Positions 35,655 to 50,600 of a stretch of DNA of 64,000 nt are shown piece by piece. Positions within the stretch are counted from its first letter, which is position 1, and the number at the start of each line of letters is the position of its first letter. A program made the translations under genes and the position numbers. The stretch covers positions 5,425,750-5,489,749 of the forward strand of contig NW_006499705.1 of assembly GCF_000471905.2 (NCBI RefSeq), read 5' to 3'. Below the pieces are notes generated by a model. It made no database searches, was not told the DNA's origin, and saw only the letters and a list, made by a program, of their open reading frames with translations. Source of the DNA: Amborella trichopoda (taxonomy: Eukaryota > Streptophyta > Magnoliopsida > Amborellales > Amborellaceae).

Positions 35655-38600
35655 CACACACATGCAGACATCAAAAACATTAAAGTGAAACATAACTCTC
35701 TTTCCCTCTAATTTAATGGACAACATTTAGCAACAATTTTGGAGTGCATTTGTCATCCAACAGGATAGGTATTCTGAAAACCAATACCAATATAATGCAT
35801 AGCACATAAATTAGGTGATATGATATGATGTATTGTGGATGAGGGATTGAACCTGTATGTGCGTATAAACATCTTTATATCTTTTGTGTATTGTACATGT
35901 ATAGTCCTGTTGCTATAGTCAGGGATCTCCATATCATTTTGAAAATCCTACAAACATATGGAACACATCAGGACTGGTAACTATCCCTAAACCCACCTCA
36001 TTTCCTCGGATATTTTTCTCTACTTCTTTCTTCTATTGTTGTGAACAAAACCCTAACCATAAGACACAGTATTGGGTTTTACACAGACGGTCCTCTTGTT
36101 GCTGCACACATTATTATTTTAATAGCTAGGAACAGTATGAGGGAAGAACTGAGCTGCAGCTCAAGAACCAAGGTCTAGGAGATCATACGAATTACTGACA
36201 TCATTGAACAAACTGCTGATATCAGCATACAGAAATCCAGAATCCAAAATTTTTTTAGAGATTTTGTTCTCTATGAGCCTATTGTTTTGATACACACGCG
36301 CACATACATATAGAGGAGGTTCAGAATTCATTAAGAGGAGTTTTGACTTAAAGAAGTAGTCTCAAAACATCTTTCTAGTTTTGCAAGATTCTCAAGTCCA
36401 GAGCTATATGCTGCTCAAACTGTAGTAAAGGTAAAAATCCCAACATATGCTGGCCCTTTATTGAAGTTCAGTGCATATTCAATCACAGATCTACAAGATT
36501 TCACAAGTTTTGTGGCAAATCTACCATTCACATGAAGACATTTTCAAGCCCTTGACTTACATGTGTGCATGTTTATTTCACATGTTTCTATGTTCATTAG
36601 ATTCCATCAAAGATAGATAAGGTTTTTATTCAATTTTAACGCAGGACAATATTATTCCTTTTTTTTTTTGTTTAATTTTAAGGATGTATATTTAGATTTT
36701 AATTTTAGGGTTTATTTTTAGGATTTTTATGTTCCTTTTGTGGTTTTAGTTTATTTATTTATTTAGGATTTTTAGAAGTTGTTTAGAAAAGTACTTAGAG
36801 CATTTATGAAATATTTTGTTTTATCAAGGGTAAAATTGTCATTACAAATTTTGTAGTTAAGTTAGAACTTTTGGGGATTTTTTCATTAATTGTATGGATA
36901 CTTAATGTCTTTTGAACAATAAATCGAATACAAAATTGGTGCGTGGGGCCTAGAGGGCTCATGTGGTTTGTTAATGAGGAAAAGAAAGAAAAGCTCCAGG
37001 CTTCTGAAGTCCTAGGTAGGGTTTGAGGAAGAAACCCTAGGTTTCTTTTACTTGTGACGTCTGTTTAGCCTGAATTATTACTGATTTTCTGCTCTCTTTC
37101 AATTTCTCTAGATCAAATTTGTGTGCTCACTGGATCACTAGAAGCTGCACTTCACAATTTTTTGGGCAATTATTTCTACCAAACATATTATTGATCTTTT
37201 TTAATTTTATATGGTGTCTCTCCCCAACTCAAACCAGATCATTTGGAGTAGCTCATCTCCTATACTATGCTCCTTAAATACCAAGTTGTATCACTTTACT
37301 TGTATTTGAATCCATGGATAAGGGTAGCACCCTTATAACTCACCTTGTCTCTCATGGGACCTAAAGTTCGATAGAAGAAAAACTAATGGCAAAAGATTTC
37401 TTCTACACAATGGCGAACCTCTATATGATCCTCTCTCCCCCAATTCAGGGGCCTTAGGGGTATTTGTTTCACCCCAAACCTTGTTGAGTCCACAAACGAC
37501 CAACACGAAGTCCATGCTAACATCTTTGATGGTGCACTTGGAATGGGAAGTGGAGAATATAAACTTGCGTTCTGACACTGCCCCTTTGCAATTTGACATA
37601 CTCTGCACCCCTCCACATAATTAGCCACATTGCGCCTAAGTTTGGGCCAATAGTACTTAGACTTGACCAATGCGATGGTCTCGTCTTGCCCAAAGTGTCC
37701 CCCAAGGCCCCACCATGTAGCTCTAAAATAAGGAACTCTCTATGAAAACCAATAAGAATGCATAATTGATTCCCTTTTAAAAGAAACCCATCTTGTACCA
37801 CAAACTCCTACAACTCCACCTTGGCACTGCGCCCAAATCTCTCCAAAATCATCATCATCAGCATACAAGTCACTATTGCCATAGTGCCATAGTGATCAAA
37901 AGTGACGCTCTCCTACTCAAGGCATCTGCAACTTTATTCTGACTCCCAGCCTCATGACAAATCACAAAGGTAAACTCTTGCGAATATGCCACCCACCTAG
38001 CATGTCGGCTATTAAGCTTATGCTGCCCATTAATATGCTTCAGCACCTCATGACGAGAAAATAAAAGAAACTTTTGCTGAATAAGATAATGATGCTAGTG
38101 TCTTAGGCCCGAATGATTACATAAAATTCCACGTCATATGTGAAGTACCGTCGATGCGTATCATCAGCTCCTCGCTGAAATATGTGATTGGTCTGCCCTC
38201 TTGTCTCAAAACAGACCCAATACCAACATGCGAGGCGTCACACTCTAGCTCAAACATCTTATCAAAGTTTGGTAATGCTAACACGGGTGCCTCAGTCATG
38301 GCTTGCTTAATCCTCTCAACACTCTTTTCTACATCTGCGGTCTATCTAAAAGAACCCTTCTTCAAACTGTTAGTGAGTGGTGCTATGATGGTGCTTAATC
38401 CTCTAATGAACCGTCGATAGAAAGTTGCCAGCCATGGAAACTACGCACGTCATGGACTGATATAGGGGTTGGCCATTTTTATCGCTGACACCTCTCTCAT
38501 CCACCTTGAATCCCTTAGCAGAAACCATGAAACCCAAGAAAATTAAACTGCTGGTCATGAATTCAAACTTCCTCAAATTGGCATACAGCTGTTGCCCTCG

Positions 38601-41600
38601 TAACAACTCCAACACAAGCCTTAGATGGTCCACATGTTGCCTTTCACTAGTGCTGTATACAAGGATATCATCAAAGTATACCACCACAAACTTTCCTTTA
38701 TATGGCTTAAAGACTTTGGTTCTTGAGCCTCATAAAGGTGCTAGCTGCATTTGATAACCCAAATGGCATAACCAGTCACTCATACAATCCCTCTTGTGTC
38801 CTAAACGCTGCTGCTTCCATTCATCATCAGACTTGATTCTGATTTGATGGTAACCACTTCTCAAGTCTATTTTAGAGAAAATTGTAGCCCCCACCATGTC
38901 CAACATATCATCCAGGTGAATCGAAAAGCAATATCTCATGGTGATTTTATTGATTGCCCTGCTGTCCGTACACATGTGCCAAGAATCATCCTTCTTGGGT
39001 GTCAACAATGCTGGCACTGCACATGGGCTCATACTCTCCCTGATAAACCCCTTTTCTAGCAACTTTGAAACTTGCCTATGTAATTCCTCATGCTCCTTGG
39101 GACTCATTTTATAGGCTGCTTTATTTGAGAGACTAGAACCAGGGATGAGGTTGATGTGATGTCGGATGTCTCGCATAGGAGTTAATCCCGCTGGAAGATC
39201 ATCCGCTATTGACATCATTGAACTCTCTCATCAATGCCTCTAGGTTAGGAGGAATGGAACTAATGGGCTTTTCTTTAACTGGCACCATAACATACAACAC
39301 ACCTGCTCACCCAAATCCCACATGAACTCCGTCAAATACAAGATATTAGTGCTGCCCTCTTCTGATTTTGAAGCACTCTCCATCTTAGAGGGTCCTAGAA
39401 TCAATTTAACCCCATCTTTGACAAAGGAGTAAGTGTTTCTGAAACCATCATGAGTGGTATGCCTGTCATACTACCATGGTCTCCCCAACAACAAATGGCA
39501 GGCGTCCATAGGCATTACATCTCCCCATTTCGTCTTTGTATATTTTTTCAATACAAAAAGAAGCAATACATTGTTTAGATACAGTTACCTCAGCAGCCTT
39601 CTTGAACTATTGAATTTTATAAGGCTTCGGATGGTTTTTTGTCTTGAGCTTAAGCTTATCAACCATCACTTGAGAAGCTATGTTTTCGCAACTCCCTCCA
39701 TCAATAATTAGATTACACACTTTTCCATATGTAGCGCAACATGTATGAAATATGTTTATGTGCAACCAGTCATTTTCCTCCATGATCTGGGACATAATCA
39801 TGCTGCGCAGGATCACCCATGCCTCCCCATGATCACTATAAGTCACTTCTGGGTCCTCTTCATCAACCAGTTCATCATAGAAGCGATCACCTTCAAAAGT
39901 TTGCCTGCTATCCTCATCATAAAGCTCCTCAAAAAGTTCAACAAACTTGCGATTTGGACACTCTGATGAGACATGCCCAATCCTCGAACACTTGTAGCAC
40001 TTGATGCTGCTACCAGTACCCCTTTTAGGTCGCCTGACTCCCGAAACAACCACTTTTTGGTCCAGGGCAACTTGCTGGTTGGCTGTTCCAGCAATGCGAG
40101 ATGTCGAACTAATCACCTGAAACAGCTAACCAGCACCAATCACTCTGGCTTTTCTTCCAAAATCACCACCATGGGCTGCTGCCCTATTCCCCCGTCACTC
40201 GCCCTCCACCTGTTCGAGGGTCATTTTTGCTGAGTTTCAACCTTCTTTGCAAGGTTATAGACGTCATCAAGGGTACAATAATGCTGCAAAATTACCACAT
40301 CTTGAGTTGACTGGCGCAGTCCATTCACATACCAGCAATGGACTGCTCCTCCCGCTTGATCACATCAATACAGGCAGTCAAAAGGTGAAAGTCATATGTG
40401 TATTCATCCACTGACCTATCTCCTTGGTGCAACACATGCATCTTTTAATATAAAGACTGTAAATAATTTTCAGATAGGTACTTTTCCTGAAATTTCATTT
40501 TCATCTTCTCCCAAGAATTAATTATGGGCTTTCCCATTCTCTCTCGCCTTGCTCTCAGCTGTTCCCATGGGCGGGTGGGCTTTCTAACAAAATAAAATAA
40601 CATAACAAAGTACGAAGGACCAATGACAATCTTTGAGGATAAGGAGGATAGGAGTAGTAGGAGCTAATTCGGACGAAATCGAAGGATTACGAGATGTTTC
40701 CTTCGGGATAAGAGAAAGACTAGTGAAATCAAATCTGTAATGGTACTGCAAGAATCTAAGTTGTTCCCTATTTTCGAGTTCTAATTAAAAAAAGGCCATG
40801 TCTTCTTCCTTGGAAGGATAAATTGGGCTTTAAAAGGACCTGGGCTTCCTGTTTTCTTGGTGGACCTTGTTACTTAAATATATTCAACAAACAGACCTGA
40901 CGCTCCCTTGGATACGGCAAAGCTTTGACCTCAATCTCTACGATCAGAAAGTGTCAAAAGGCATTCTTGCTTGATCACAACAATGGGAATGAAGGGTTCA
41001 AAAATGTCATTCGACCTGATTCTCGGATCAAATCCTTTTTTGTCATATGCCCTTCACTATATACCAAAGCACATTTCTTCAATTTGATGGCAATAATCTT
41101 CACCTATTTATTCTCTGGCACATCCTTATAATCAAGGACCCTCTCTACTGCGTTTAACTAGTCTATAAAGTCATCGGGCTATGTCTTTCTTTCAAAATCA
41201 AGAATATCTACTTTTAGATCTATGGATTTTGAGTGTCGCCCATACCTCTGATCATATTCCTCTTCACTCAACTCATCCCACAGAGCATGACAGTGATGAG
41301 GGTTGTATTCAACATCATCTTGGACAGACTAAACTTCATCTCGCCCACGAACGATGCTTGCAAGGTGCTTTGTAAGTTCTAGAACTTGCTGTCGTAGATA
41401 CTCTTATCTTCTGATCCCGCTGATCACGAGGTGGATCATAAGAATACCCTTGCCTTGACCTCTTCTTGCTATCATAGGTTCCCGAAATGACAAACCCTAG
41501 GCAAAGAATCAATAAAACCTAGCAGAAACTACGAAATTCTAGGCTGATTTGGCGAAACTTCTTGTTGAAGAAAACCTAGGCTTTGATACCAATTTGACAC

Positions 41601-44600
41601 AAAGAAATAGAGAAAAGAGGCAAACATAGTTCAATAAACCATCAAAATAGACCAGATTTGAGTGGATCTGGCTTTACATGCACAAAAAAGTGACTCCAAA
41701 ACCCTAGATGGGGCTTGGCGACTATTTAGTCTTTTTTTACTGTTTACGCTCCAAAAGTGTTAGAAACCTTAACACCTCAAATCTTTTTATGGTACATTAT
41801 GATATAAACAGACCAAAACTACCCCCACTTAAGTTAAAACATTATAAAAAAACCTCATAAGTCCCTTAAGTTAAAATAAGGCATAAAATATCCCTAAACT
41901 GGCCCTAACTTTAATTAACATACTAGAAATAACTAGAATACTGTAAAAATAGCAATAAACTAAAAATAAATTCATCTAAAAAGTTTGCCTTCTCCTGGAT
42001 CTCCTTGCGACTTTGGGATGTGGATCATCGTAAAGGGGGTCATCAAAAGATCGATTAATTGGGTCACAAGGCTCATTTCTTGACTAGTCAAAAGACTGCT
42101 AGGTGCATCACTACTACAATGATTGCATAGCCACGTATGGGCAAACTCGCTCTAGCCAATTAAGAAGGGTGAATTGAGATCCCTCAGAATTATCAAAAGG
42201 TCTAGATATCATCATAGTCAGCAGGATCGATGTTAAAGAATCCAAAGTTGCTAGGATCCCTGCTCCCGACAACGAAAGGAAAAGGGTCCTAACCCTAAAG
42301 GTGAAGCTAAGAAATCTTCTTTCGAGGTTGAGCTAGTGTCTCTCATAGTCCACAAGCTCAAAGGCTCACAGTGAACTTGAATGACTTGCACCAAGGACGG
42401 TGCCAAAAGGCAAGAAGGTCAATAAGACTAAGTCCTGCTGGTACAATTTGACTCACTGACCATAGTTGTCGGAGGTGGGAGCAGGTACAGGAGTGGGATC
42501 GTTCAGGGAACACCAAACTGCCATAGGGTGGAAGCTCCTTGGGGTTAGAATTGACATCCATATATTCAACAGTTAAGGAGCTATATCCCAGGACACCCTG
42601 GAGAGAGATCCCATGTCACTGGGATCGAGGTTTTTGACTTGGAGGGATCTAAGCATATAGACAAAACAAGATCAATTAGTAGTATAAAATAAAATTATAA
42701 TCAAGTCAATGCCTGCTCAATCCATTATCATACACCTTAGCTTATTACCAACTCATAGTTATAGTTCTCCAATTTACTACAATGATAAAGTTTTGCAATA
42801 TTATAAATTGGCATACTATGATATTAATTGTAGTTTTTTAATACCATAATTCTAGTATACCACGATGTGATATGCACCACATTTTAATATGTTCTAAGAA
42901 ATGAATTTATAATACTAAAGAGAGGAGCAGTAGTTCAATTAATAGTATAGCTCCTCTCTTTGGAGGTATCCTACAAGCATGTAGACCGAGACTCCATTTT
43001 ATAGGAAGTGAGATCCATATTTCTCTAAATCTTGCTCCTTTTAAGGTCCCTTAGAGGAACGATAAGATCAAAATCCTAAGGTGGGACGTGGCCTTATCCC
43101 AAGGCACCCACAACGCTTGAAACCAGTTATATGCTTAAGGAGATTACCAAGCGGATAATCAATGAGAACCGGCTAAAGGTCAAAGATGCAGCAGTATCAA
43201 ATGATAAAGAAGCGGTAACCTCTGCCAACACCACCTTTGATTCCACTTAACACTGCTGGAAATAAAAGAAACAAGTTTTATTGTATTTGATGGACAAAAC
43301 TGTCATTATCTTTTATTTAGTCCTTATTTGTTTTATGGCTCTAAATAATGGCAGTATTGCCCATAAGTTGTAATTAGGGTTGTCAATGGACCTGTAAGCC
43401 ACTCACTTTCCCTCTCTATCTCTATCTCTCACAGGTCTCTCTCTCTCCCTTCTTATTCATCATCTTTATTTTTTTTCCTCTCTTTTTCTCTCTAGATCTT
43501 ACCAAACTATTTTCTTCTCTACTTTAAATTCAACTTGGTATCAGATCCCGACAATCGGTAAAAATGATATTGTTGCATGGTACTATAGCGAGTTACTGTA
43601 GTGGGGGGTCGATCTTCATAAAGGTGTGTAGGAACTGTGTTAGGGGTTGACATCATCCTTAGGTTAGATGAAATCATTATGCCCTAAAATTCCTAACTTT
43701 TCTTTGAGCAGTATCTGTGCCAATGAAGGTGAGTTTTTTTTTATGATTTTGGATGCCGATCACATATTTATTCGAAGACCTAGTTGTTAGATGGATTAGG
43801 GTTTGTATGGCCCAATCAAAGAAGTACTGTTAGTGCTGGTTTTTTGACATTTTTCTGAAAAAAAAAGGGAGCGTGATCAGATTTGAAGGTAACCAAATCT
43901 GTAAAACGTTTTATTTGAAGTGATCAAAGGGTGTAGCCTGATCTCAATTGTTGATTACGAACTGACAGTGTAACTAGATCTTAAACTATAGTAGAGAATG
44001 TCTCTATATAAGCATCCAATATGGAGTCATCTGGACCTCAAATCACCACAATCAAGTTTGATGGAACCAGCTGTTTTGAATGGTCCAAGTTGGTTAGACT
44101 ATTTTTGGGTGGAAAGAAAAAACTGGATACATTGACAGCCGTGGGGAAAAACCAGACCAGAAGGATACTAAATATGCAGACTGGGAGGCTAAAGCTATGA
44201 CTACTATGAAATGGATACTTTTTCTATCTAGCTTAATATGAGTTGATCCTTTATGAACTGTAATACATCTAACGAATTATGGGAGGCAGTCTCTGAGTTC
44301 TATTCTCAAAAGAAAAATATTGCAAGGGTTTATGAACTAGAGCAGCAAATCAGTGATTTTAGATAGGGTGAGTTGTCACTGGGAGACTATTATGCTCATT
44401 TATGTGGACTTTGGAATGAATTTAGTCAGCATCAGCCCATACAGTGTTCTTCCTGTGCAAAGGAATAGAGGAAGACTGGAACAAAGGAAGATTTTTTATC
44501 TTTTGAAGGGAGTTAATGGAGAGTATGAAACAATCAGGGCAAATGTTTTCGATGGCGAGACTTTGCCATCGTATTGCTGTCTCCCTTCTTCAATGTGAAG

Positions 44601-47600
44601 AAACTCAACGCAAGATAATGGCAGTGTCTGAGGGTGAAACTGAAAGATCCTCCCTATTCACAAGTTTTTATGGGTGAAAGTAAAAGATTTCATGGCTTAA
44701 TGATGGGGAAGACATTTGGGCATAGTCGTGAAATTGGAGGGTTGTACTTTTTGGACACTCCTGATTGTGCCTTGACTGCAACAGCCACATCTTCAATTGT
44801 TAATAAAGAAAGGGTATATTTGTGGTCCACCTGACTTGGTCATGCATCATACATTCTTTGGTTCCTAAATTGTTTGAGTCTCTAGGTCAAGTTCAATTGC
44901 AATGTGACATTTGTGAATTGTCAAAACATTGTAGAACTTCATTTCCTATCAATGTCAATAAAAAGAGTGATGTTCCTTTCTCTCTTATAAACTTTGATGC
45001 GGGGGTCCTTCACTAGTTGCTATGTTTGGATTTCGTTTCTTTGTTACATTTGTGGATGATTGTTTTAGATTTACAACTATCTATCTAATGAAACACATAC
45101 GATGAAGTTGCTAATCTATTCCAAGTCTATCACAAAATGGTTAAAACTCAACATGATACACAAATTAAAGTCTTGCAATCTAACAATGGGGGTGAGTATG
45201 TGTCAAACAAACTCAGAGATTATCTTCTTGATTCAAGGGATTTAGTTCCAACAACGTGTCCATACACACCTCAGCAGAATGGTATAGTTGAGAGAAAAAA
45301 TAGACACTTGTTGGAAGTCACCCGAGCTATTTTACTGGATATGAAAGTTCAAAAACAAAATTGGTCTGAAGCAATTCAACTACTGCCTTTTTAATAAACA
45401 GCATGCCCTCTCGTATTCTTAAGGCAAAATCTCCTATTGAAATAGTTCATCCCAACTCACTTGTGTTCCTTGTACTTCCCAAGGTGTTTGATTGTGCATG
45501 TTTTGTCCACATCCTTAATACAAAGAGGGACAAGCTTGATGCTAAAGCTGCCAAATATATCTTTCTAGGGTATCCATCTCATCAAAAGGGATAGAAGTGT
45601 TATGATCCTAAAACCAAGGTCCGCTCTCCATGGATGTTACTTTCTTTGAATTTTATCCATACTTCTCCTCTATATGCCATGAGTGCTTACTTCAGGGGGG
45701 AGAATAAGATACAGTTTAGTGAAGAGAGAACATAAGCTGTTCCCCTTCCCATTCCCACACTACTTTTATCTTAAGAGAGTGGTTTATCTAAAAGGAATCG
45801 TGCGCTTTCAGAGAAGGAGTTGAAGACATATACCGGGAGGAAGAAATGGTAAAACCTGAAATTCTAAGCAACCATACTTGGAATGCTAACCTGGAATAAG
45901 AAACTGTTCCTGACCCAAGAAAATATGTGTTGAACTTGTTACAACAAACGGGGCTGTTCAGATCTAGAGTTGCATATACTCCTATAAAAGTTAATCATAA
46001 AATTCATGGAGGAAGGAGAGAACTGCTCAAAGCTCCTAATCAGTATCAACAAAATGGTGAGCAAGCTTATATATCTCACAATCACTCGACCAGACATTTC
46101 TTATGTAGTTAGCACTATTAGACAATTTATGCATGCACCACATAAACCCCAGCTCGATTTTGTGTACAGAATATTAAGATATCTCAAGTCAGCACCAGGG
46201 AAGGGATATTTTTCTTCAAATCAAAGACATCCTGATGTTGCAGTTTATACAAATGTTGATTGGGTTGGTTCCCAGACTGATAGAAGATCACAATTGGTTG
46301 TTGTACCTTCGCTTGGGAAACCTGGTTACTTGGAAAAGCAAGAGCAAAATGTGGCAGCAAGATCAAGTGCTGAAGAAGAATACGGAGCAATGGCTCATGG
46401 TACATGCAAAGTAATGCGGATCAAAAGTGTTCTTTTTAATTTGGATGTTAGAGTTAAGCTTCCCATAACTCTGTATTGTGATAATGAAGCAACCATTCAT
46501 ATCGTAAAAATATTGTTTTTCATGGAAGAACTAAACACATTGAAATAGATTGTCACTTTATCAAAGAAAAGGTTGATGCTAAGATCATTCAGACTCCTCA
46601 GGTGAAGTCTAAAGATCAACTTGCAGATATCTTTACCAAAGCCATTGGGCGGGATAAATTACATGATATCACAAGCCAGCTGGGCATGATTGATATTTAT
46701 GCCCTAGCTTGAGGAGTGTGTTGGAAATGAAAAGAATAAGTTTGTATTTGATGGATAGAACTGCCATTTATTTTTTGTTTAGTCGTTATTTGTCTTATGT
46801 CTCTAGGTAAGGGCATTATTGTCCACAAGTTGTAATTAGGGCACTTAATGTTATAAGAGGGGTAGAGGTTACAAGTAACCTCTAAGCCACTCACTTTTCG
46901 TCTCTATCTCTCACAGGTCTCTCTCTCTCCTTCATCATCTTTTTTTCTTTCCTCTTTTTCTCTCTCTAAATCCTACCAAACTGTTTTCTTCTCTACTTTA
47001 ATTTCATCTAACACGAAAAGGCTACAAAGGTCCTTGTGCTGGAGAAAGTCAAGGGATGAAATTTATGAGTTATATATTCCAAGTACTCCAACACATTGAA
47101 CTTGTCAGTTGAGCCCGACCATATTTGTGAGAGTGGGTGGACTCCATAATTTCTGATTTTATACCTTATTTTCTATATATCAAATATTTAATGGGAATGG
47201 GTTAGGAAAATAGAGGGATAATGGTTCTAATACCTTCACTATAATCATGATGGCTGATCTAGATAATAGGTGGCTAAAATCTATTACCACAGGTCTCCTA
47301 AGATCGACGATCAAGATTGAGTCTCAATAAGGTTGCCAAATTGAGACCCCAAAACCCTAGCCTTGTATTATAAATAGTCTTTAAGTACAGAGACATAGAC
47401 GCATCTCTCTAAACCCCTCCTCTCTCTCTCTCACTCTCTCTCTCTCTGGTTAGGTTTAGAAGGGGGTGCCACACCCCATGCAAGAAAAGAGTGGCAGCAC
47501 GCCCCTTTTTGTAAGAAAACCCTAAAGAAAGAAAGGAGGTTCCCTTCCCTTTTGGTACTCTGCTCTCATAATTAGGGTTTGCGTAGGCCTCACAAATTGT

Positions 47601-50600
47601 GACACAAGGTTGAGGACCTTGATCCCATGTGCCATTGGCAGAGGAGACTCGGAGTGGGGTGTATCAAGTCCTTGGGGTAACACTTGGCTAGGTAATTGGG
47701 CATTCTAATGGTTCCTGTTTCTTGATTCAATCTTATGTATTGTATTTTGTATGAATTCAAGAATTTTAATGGTATCAAAGTGAAGATCCTGGATTCTATC
47801 AGGGTTTATTTTTTGGATGTCTAGAAGTACTCTAGCCAATATGAATAAAAGAGAGAAAAATTTTAACTATATATACTTGGCTAGATCACATTGTCGACCT
47901 TTCAATCATTTGAGCCTTATCCCAACTATTTGGGTTGTATGATTATATATATATATATATATAAATAAAATAAAGTTATAGCGAAAATAAATGAAAATTA
48001 AAAATCCATAAAAATACAATTGTTATTGAGGAGATTAACAGTTTGTATTAAAAAAGAAGTGTACATCAGCAAGAGTCGAGAGTACCCACAGACCGGATCT
48101 CTCAACCAACAAATGGCAACCTAGCAGTCGATCTGTACAAAAAATGAAGGGCTAATAAGATACCCCCAAGTAGAAGAGATAAACTGTGCAAACAGAGGGC
48201 TTATAGGACACGCCCAATTACAAGAGATAAATTGTGCAAAAGAAATAAAGAGAGCACCCACAGAGGTCCAGAGCAAAAAAGGAGATGGGTCAGCGACCAA
48301 ACCATAGTCTAAGTAGCTCAACAAAAAGTCGCATCTATACAGGGGCTTTAGCTTGGGCCCAAGCGGTGTCCTTAGCCAAAAGATCTGCGAAGTCGTTCGA
48401 CGTCCTCCAGATATGGGTCCAGGAGACGTCTATAACTCTGCAAATATGCTCAATTTCATCAAAAATATAGGCAAGGTACTAAGGAGGAGTTTCCTTTCCA
48501 GAGGACCAAAAATAATGTTTTTGGCATCCCCCTCGACATACAACTGCGAACCCCAAGTTAGGTTGAACTTCTTAATGCCCAACAAAAGGGCTGTAGCCAC
48601 TGCCAACTGAGAGTCTGCATGGCCTAAGTGATCTGAGTAAGAGGCCAAAATATTGCCATTATAGTCGCGAAAAACCCCACCGGCTCCAGTTGGGCCTGGG
48701 TTACCCAGGGAGCATCCATCGAAATTGAGCTCGATGATACCAACTGGGGGAGGCGAATAAAACTACAATTTGAAAGTAAAAATCTACTTTATTAAAAAAC
48801 AATAAATTTTTATATTTCAAAATGATGTTTAAATTATTTTATTAATAACATTTGATGGTCTAAGAAGGGTGAGGACTATAAACTTTCCCTTAACACATCT
48901 CATGCCCAGTTAAAGGTGCAGGGTTGTGTTAGGTAGGAAGCCAACGTAAATTTTTGTCAAAACTTACATCATTCAAGTGGAAGGCTAAAAAAAAGCAAGG
49001 GGTAGGCCCAAAAAGACATGGTTGGAAGTAGTGAGAAAAACTACAGGGACTTATCGCCTCACTAAGGGTATGGCCCTCAATAGAGCAAATGGCGTACCAG
49101 GATTCGTGTAGCCTACCATAATTAATTGGGAAAAGGCTATGATGATGATGATAATGTAAAACATCTATGAATTTGGTAGTTGGGACAGCAGAACCACTAT
49201 TTTCACATTAGAAACTTCCAAATCGAAGTCCTACAATAGACATTTTACTTTAAAATTATAAACCTCATCTTACTTTTAGAAATTAAAATGGCTAAGACAA
49301 AAGTTAATTAGTTTCAAAAAAAATGACTAAGACAAAATATATGAAATGCAAGTTCAGCAATAATACGAGTAGAAACGAGGAAGTAGTTAAGGATTATGGC
49401 CAAGAAATACCTTAAAAGAGATTGTTTTCGATATCTTGGCTCGATAATCCAGGAGTATAGAGAGATTGAGGAAGATGTCGTACATAGAATTAGAGCTGGG
49501 TGGGTGACGTAGAGATGTGCATTCGGAGATTTATGTGATCGTCACATACCAATGAGCTGAAGGAGAAGTTCTATAGGACAGCTGTATGACTAGCCATGCT
49601 TGGGATGGAATGTTAGGCGGTTAAGAAACAACATACCATAGGATGAGCACGACTGAGATGGGGATGTTGGGATGGATAAGTGACAAGATAAGAAAGGATA
49701 GAATTCAGAATGAATACATACAAGAGAATTTAGATGTGGCTTCAATAGGCAATAAAATAATGGAAATAGACTTAAGTGGGCTGGCTATGTGCAGCATAGG
49801 CCTAGTACAACACTCGTTATGAAGTGAGATTTGGTTCAAGTGGAAAACTCTAAAAGGGCAACGGAAGGCACAAAAGGACATGTGAGAAAATATTTAGTGA
49901 CTTATGGTCTTACTGAGTGTATGGCCCTTGATAGAGCAGAATGGTAGAATAGAATTTGTGTAACCGATCCTAAATAGGTGGGATAAAGCTCGGATGATGA
50001 TGATGACTTTTAGAAATTAAAATAAGGATAATATTTATTTGAGTATGTATGAACACATATTAACAAGACAATAAATTAATGACAAATACATTAAATATAT
50101 TGGTAAATACATGCATACGATAATAAGTTAATAACATATTAATAAAAATTCATAAACATGTGATGCACATGCAGAAAAGGGCATGCATAAAAGGGTTCTT
50201 TTTTTAATATCATGTCGTAGACTTTGTCCAATAAAGTAATAAATGCAACAAATGCATTGATAGCTTGATAAGTGATAAGTAATATATATTTCAAATATAA
50301 AGTTACATTAATGGTGTGGTGGTTATCGCTTTGGATTACTACAAATGATCATGGGTTCAAAACCCAGGAATGAATAACATTTTAAATGCATAGTGATACT
50401 CTTGTGTCTGGAATTTAGACGTGCAATATAGATGTGTCGACACCCATTTCAACACAGTATCTTTCCCTACACATACGGACAAAGTGTCGGGTGCGTGGTC
50501 GGGCGTGTTGACCGTGTCTAAGTGTCGACATGCTACAAGGGTAAAAGTGGAGTGTCTATGTAACAATGTTGATGTCAAATTGACTTAATAGCTCAATGAC

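Larger units (their letters stand above)
43254..47009 (+). mobile_element. Ty1/copia element 1, internally deleted, with exact target duplication
   Basis: 3756 bp, flanked by AACAC (43249-43253 and 47010-47014). LTRs are 43254-43535 and 46719-47009, and the primer-binding site TGGTATCAGATCC is at 43536. Internal frames, with frameshifts: gag from about 44022; a pre-integrase segment; integrase with [13 protein letters not shown] and [14 protein letters not shown] (45137-45394); a downstream integrase piece ([10 protein letters not shown]); then the end of the polymerase and RNase H ([31 protein letters not shown]). The reverse-transcriptase core with its YVDD motif is absent between about 45850 and 45910. 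It sits in the 19-kb ICME intron, antisense to the gene. Confidence 0.92.

Noticed and set aside
37265-37290. A second minus-strand primer-binding site (CTTGGTATTTAAGGAGC)
   Set aside because: Several mismatches to the tRNA complement, and the gypsy frame begins only about 45 bp away, leaving no room for an LTR.
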